This document shows, in pieces, positions 39,072 through 40,814 of a stretch of DNA of 40,814 nucleotides (its first letter is position 1; the number at the start of each line of letters is the position of its first letter). The position numbers and the translations under genes were made by a program. This stretch comes from Solirubrobacterales bacterium (GTDB lineage: Bacteria; Actinomycetota; Thermoleophilia; Solirubrobacterales; Solirubrobacteraceae): assembly GCA_019244395.1 (NCBI GenBank), contig JAFASQ010000277.1, positions 1 to 40,814 of the forward strand, written 5' to 3'. The notes beneath the pieces were generated by a model. That model searched no databases, was not told where the DNA came from, and saw only the letters and a list, made by a program, of their open reading frames with translations.

Positions 39072-39530
39072 ATGCGGATCTCGGCCAAGGCTGACTATGC
39101 GGTCCGCGCCGCGGTCGAACTGGCCGCGGCGCCCGACGAAAAGCCGGTCAAGGCCGAGCGGATCGCCACCGCCCAGGACATCCCGCTCAACTTCCTCGAG
39201 AACATCCTGGGCGAACTCCGCCACGCCGGCATCGTCCGCAGCCATCGGGGGGCCGAGGGAGGCTTCAGGCTGGCCAAGCCGGGCGACCAGCTGACGGTGG
39301 CCGACGTGATCCGGGCCGTCGAAGGGCCGCTGGCCAGCGTCCGGGGCGGCCCGCCGGAGGACGCCGCCTACCCGGGCGCCGCGATCGCCCTCCCCCGCGT
39401 GTGGATCGCGGTCAGAGCCAACCTGCGCAGGGTGGTCGAGCACGTAACGCTGGCCGACGTTGCCGCCGGCAGGCTTCCCGCGGCGATCGACGAGCTGGCC
39501 GAGGATCCGGAGGCCTGGGTCACGCGGTGA
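39072..39530 (+). CDS. Rrf2-family regulator without Fe-S cysteines
   Basis: 152-aa winged-helix regulator. The Rrf2 signature MRISAKADYAVRAAVELA begins the protein, followed by PLNFLENILGELRHAGIVRSHRGAEGGF for the recognition helix and wing. No cysteine is present anywhere, so it cannot hold the IscR/NsrR-type cluster and resembles CymR-like members instead. It is the second gene after the lyase and convergent with the sulfate transporter genes. Either the CoA pathway or sulfur uptake could be its target. GAGGCGG just upstream gives a usable ribosome binding site. Confidence 0.85.
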   Translation: MRISAKADYAVRAAVELAAAPDEKPVKAERIATAQDIPLNFLENILGELRHAGIVRSHRGAEGGFRLAKPGDQLTVADVIRAVEGPLASVRGGPPEDAAYPGAAIALPRVWIAVRANLRRVVEHVTLADVAAGRLPAAIDELAEDPEAWVTR

Positions 39531-39540
39531 GCGGAGCCCC

Positions 39541-39645
39541 GCTCACGCGCTGGGCGCGATCTCCTCTCCCGCGACCGCGGCCTCCGCGGGGTGGGGCTCA
39601 CGCGGTGAGCGCGGTCTCCTCTCCGGCCACGGCCGCCTCCGCCGG
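39541..39645. repeat. Imperfect tandem duplication of the cysA 3' end
   Basis: Two copies of about 50 bp with period 55 (from 39541 and from 39596), roughly 84 percent identical by eye. The second copy encodes the last residues of CysA ([11 protein letters not shown]); the first lies beyond the stop codon, between cysA and the convergent Rrf2 gene. It looks like a local slippage duplication that left a decayed copy. Confidence 0.6.
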
Positions 39646-40602
39646 ATCGCCGGACACCGTGGCGCTGACGGGCGGGCGAACGTAGACGATGTCTCGCTCG
39701 TGGAGCTCGAGCTCCTCGGCCTGGGCCCGGGTCAGCTGGGCACGTGCCGCCTCTCCCCCGTTCAGCTCGAGCTCGACGCGCACCTCGAAGCCGAGGTGCA
39801 CGACGCGCTTGACCATCGCCTCGATCAGGCCCGGACCCGCGCTCAGCGAGAGCGTGACGTCGTGCGGGCGGATCAGCTTGCCCTCGACCGTGCTGACCGG
39901 GCCAAGGAAGCCCATGACGAACGGGTTGGCCGGGTTATCGTAGACCTCGCGGGGCGAGCCCATCTGCTCGATCCGCCCCTGGTTCATCACCGCGATGGTG
40001 TCGGCGACCTCCATCGCCTCCTCCTGGTCGTGGGTGACCAGAACGGTCGTCACGCCCTGCTCGTCGTGCAGCCGGCGCAGCCAGCGCCGCAGTTCGGCCC
40101 GGACATTGGCGTCCAGCGCACCGAACGGCTCGTCGAGCAGCAGCACCTGGGGTTCGACGGCCAGCGCCCGGGCGAGCGCCATGCGCTGCCGCTGGCCGCC
40201 CGAGAGTTGATGTGGCCGCTGTCCGGCCCACTGGGTGAGTCCCACCAGGGCCAGCAGGTCATCCACCCGAGCCCGCACCTCGGCCGGCTTGCGCTTGCGG
40301 ATCTTGAGGCCGAACGCGACGTTGCCCCAAACCGTCATGTGTGCGAACGCGGCGTAGTGCTGGAAGACGAATCCGATGCCGCGATCCTGGGGCCGCGCCC
40401 CGGTCACGTCGTGATCGGCGATCCGCACGACGCCGTCGTCGGGGCTTTCCAAGCCGGCGATGATCCGCAGGAGCGTCGACTTGCCCGAACCGCTCGGACC
40501 GAGCAACGCCGTCAGCGCACCCTCGGAAACCTCGACCGAGACGTCTTCGAGCGCGACGAAGTCCCCGAACCGCTTGGAGATGCCTTCTACGTCGATCCTC
40601 AT
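39598..40602 (-). CDS. cysA: Sulfate/thiosulfate ABC transporter ATPase CysA
   Basis: ATP-binding subunit of 334 aa. Walker [10 protein letters not shown] (35-43), the Q-loop block [20 protein letters not shown] (typical of CysA), signature [15 protein letters not shown], Walker B VLLLDEP and the switch VTHDQEEA are all present. A C-terminal TOBE-like regulatory domain ([15 protein letters not shown] onward) follows. The last residues are Ala/Glu/Thr-rich and part of a tandem duplication. It overlaps the upstream permease gene by 4 bp (ATGA). Confidence 0.93.
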   Translation of the reverse strand: MRIDVEGISKRFGDFVALEDVSVEVSEGALTALLGPSGSGKSTLLRIIAGLESPDDGVVRIADHDVTGARPQDRGIGFVFQHYAAFAHMTVWGNVAFGLKIRKRKPAEVRARVDDLLALVGLTQWAGQRPHQLSGGQRQRMALARALAVEPQVLLLDEPFGALDANVRAELRRWLRRLHDEQGVTTVLVTHDQEEAMEVADTIAVMNQGRIEQMGSPREVYDNPANPFVMGFLGPVSTVEGKLIRPHDVTLSLSAGPGLIEAMVKRVVHLGFEVRVELELNGGEAARAQLTRAQAEELELHERDIVYVRPPVSATVSGDPAEAAVAGEETALTA

Positions 40603-40814
40603 CGGGCTTCCTTTGTCCGCGAGCCGAACATCGTCATCAACAGCAGCACGCCGATCGAGAGTACGGCCAACTCAGTCGCCGCCGCGTACACGCTGGTCGT
40701 CACCTGACCGCCCACTTGCTCGTCGCGCTGGAAGATCAGCAGCGGCAGCGTGAGGGTCGAGCCGGCGACGTTCGAGGAGACGACGAGCACCGCACCGATC
40801 TCGCCGAGCGCCCG
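40599..40814 (-). CDS. cysW: Sulfate ABC transporter permease CysW, C-terminal part
   Basis: Last 71 codons of a permease continuing past the window end. [18 protein letters not shown] is the EAA-like coupling loop of CysW, and a final transmembrane helix ([18 protein letters not shown]) precedes a short basic tail. It is cotranscribed with cysA (ATGA overlap). The upstream partners, usually cysT and a binding protein, lie outside the window. CysT or ModB is possible, but the order cysW-cysA is the standard one. Confidence 0.82.
   Translation of the reverse strand, partial: RALGEIGAVLVVSSNVAGSTLTLPLLIFQRDEQVGGQVTTSVYAAATELAVLSIGVLLLMTMFGSRTKEAR

Noticed and set aside
1-40814. CRISPR arrays, tRNA genes, insertion sequences or prophage
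   Set aside because: No regularly spaced repeats, cloverleaf-like stretches, transposase genes or terminal inverted repeats were found by eye; gene density and composition are uniform.

Overview
The window is a continuous stretch of high-GC, densely packed bacterial chromosome. It carries a fused CofG/CofH FO synthase, glucodextranase-like modules, a Rv2191-type exonuclease/GIY-YIG hybrid, a DipZ-like fused thiol-redox protein and GTP-type PEPCK. Together with many start codons that lack a Shine-Dalgarno but sit 6-11 nt behind a TAnnnT hexamer, this suggests an actinobacterium, most likely of the Thermoleophilia (Solirubrobacterales/Gaiellales) type. That placement is inferred from gene content; there is no rRNA or other phylogenetic marker here. 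I saw no tRNA, rRNA, CRISPR array, insertion sequence or phage gene.

Layout. 1-2288 (minus): type II fatty-acid synthesis operon fabD-fabH-fabG, running off the left edge. 2371-3198: an SDR oxidoreductase. 3314-7322 (minus): FO synthase translationally coupled to a GAF histidine kinase and a LuxR-type response regulator. 7365-11733 (plus): an NMT1/THI5-like binding lipoprotein and a large secreted GH15 glucodextranase-like enzyme. 11741-14500 (minus): two small unknowns, then the mntR-mntH manganese pair. 14571-17492: YgfZ-like protein, an exonuclease/GIY-YIG hybrid nuclease and a 67-aa protein with a perfect Shine-Dalgarno. 17765-20444: lipoprotein, then a MarR-DHA2 efflux pair. 20524-23107: crotonyl-CoA carboxylase/reductase, an overlapping unknown gene and a fatty-acid desaturase. 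23115-25044 (minus): ClpS, an MBL hydrolase and a DivIVA-like coiled-coil protein. 25116-31620 (plus): ethylmalonyl-CoA mutase, MeaB, a GNAT acetyltransferase, MoaA and DipZ. 31662-35423: MobA, a zinc-ribbon protein, a multi-pass membrane protein with presenilin-like GxGD features, and two unknown coupled genes. 35445-39530: GTP-PEPCK, a MaoC-type hydratase, a malyl-CoA/beta-methylmalyl-CoA lyase and an Rrf2 regulator. 39598-40814 (minus): sulfate transporter cysW(partial)-cysA.

The unifying theme is carbon assimilation by an ethylmalonyl-CoA-type route. Ccr (crotonyl-CoA to ethylmalonyl-CoA), Ecm with its chaperone MeaB (to methylsuccinyl-CoA), a mesaconyl-CoA-hydratase candidate and a beta-methylmalyl-CoA lyase (to glyoxylate plus propionyl-CoA) all lie within about 19 kb, next to PEPCK, which feeds oxaloacetate into gluconeogenesis. 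The epimerase, methylsuccinyl-CoA dehydrogenase and a recognisable malyl-CoA thioesterase are not in the window. The lyase reads like the Chloroflexus type rather than the alphaproteobacterial Mcl1, so the route looks mosaic.

The two observations most worth following up are this dispersed pathway, with its unknown 122-aa gene fused by stop/start overlap to ccr, and the candidate bacterial GxGD intramembrane aspartyl protease at 32829-33656.
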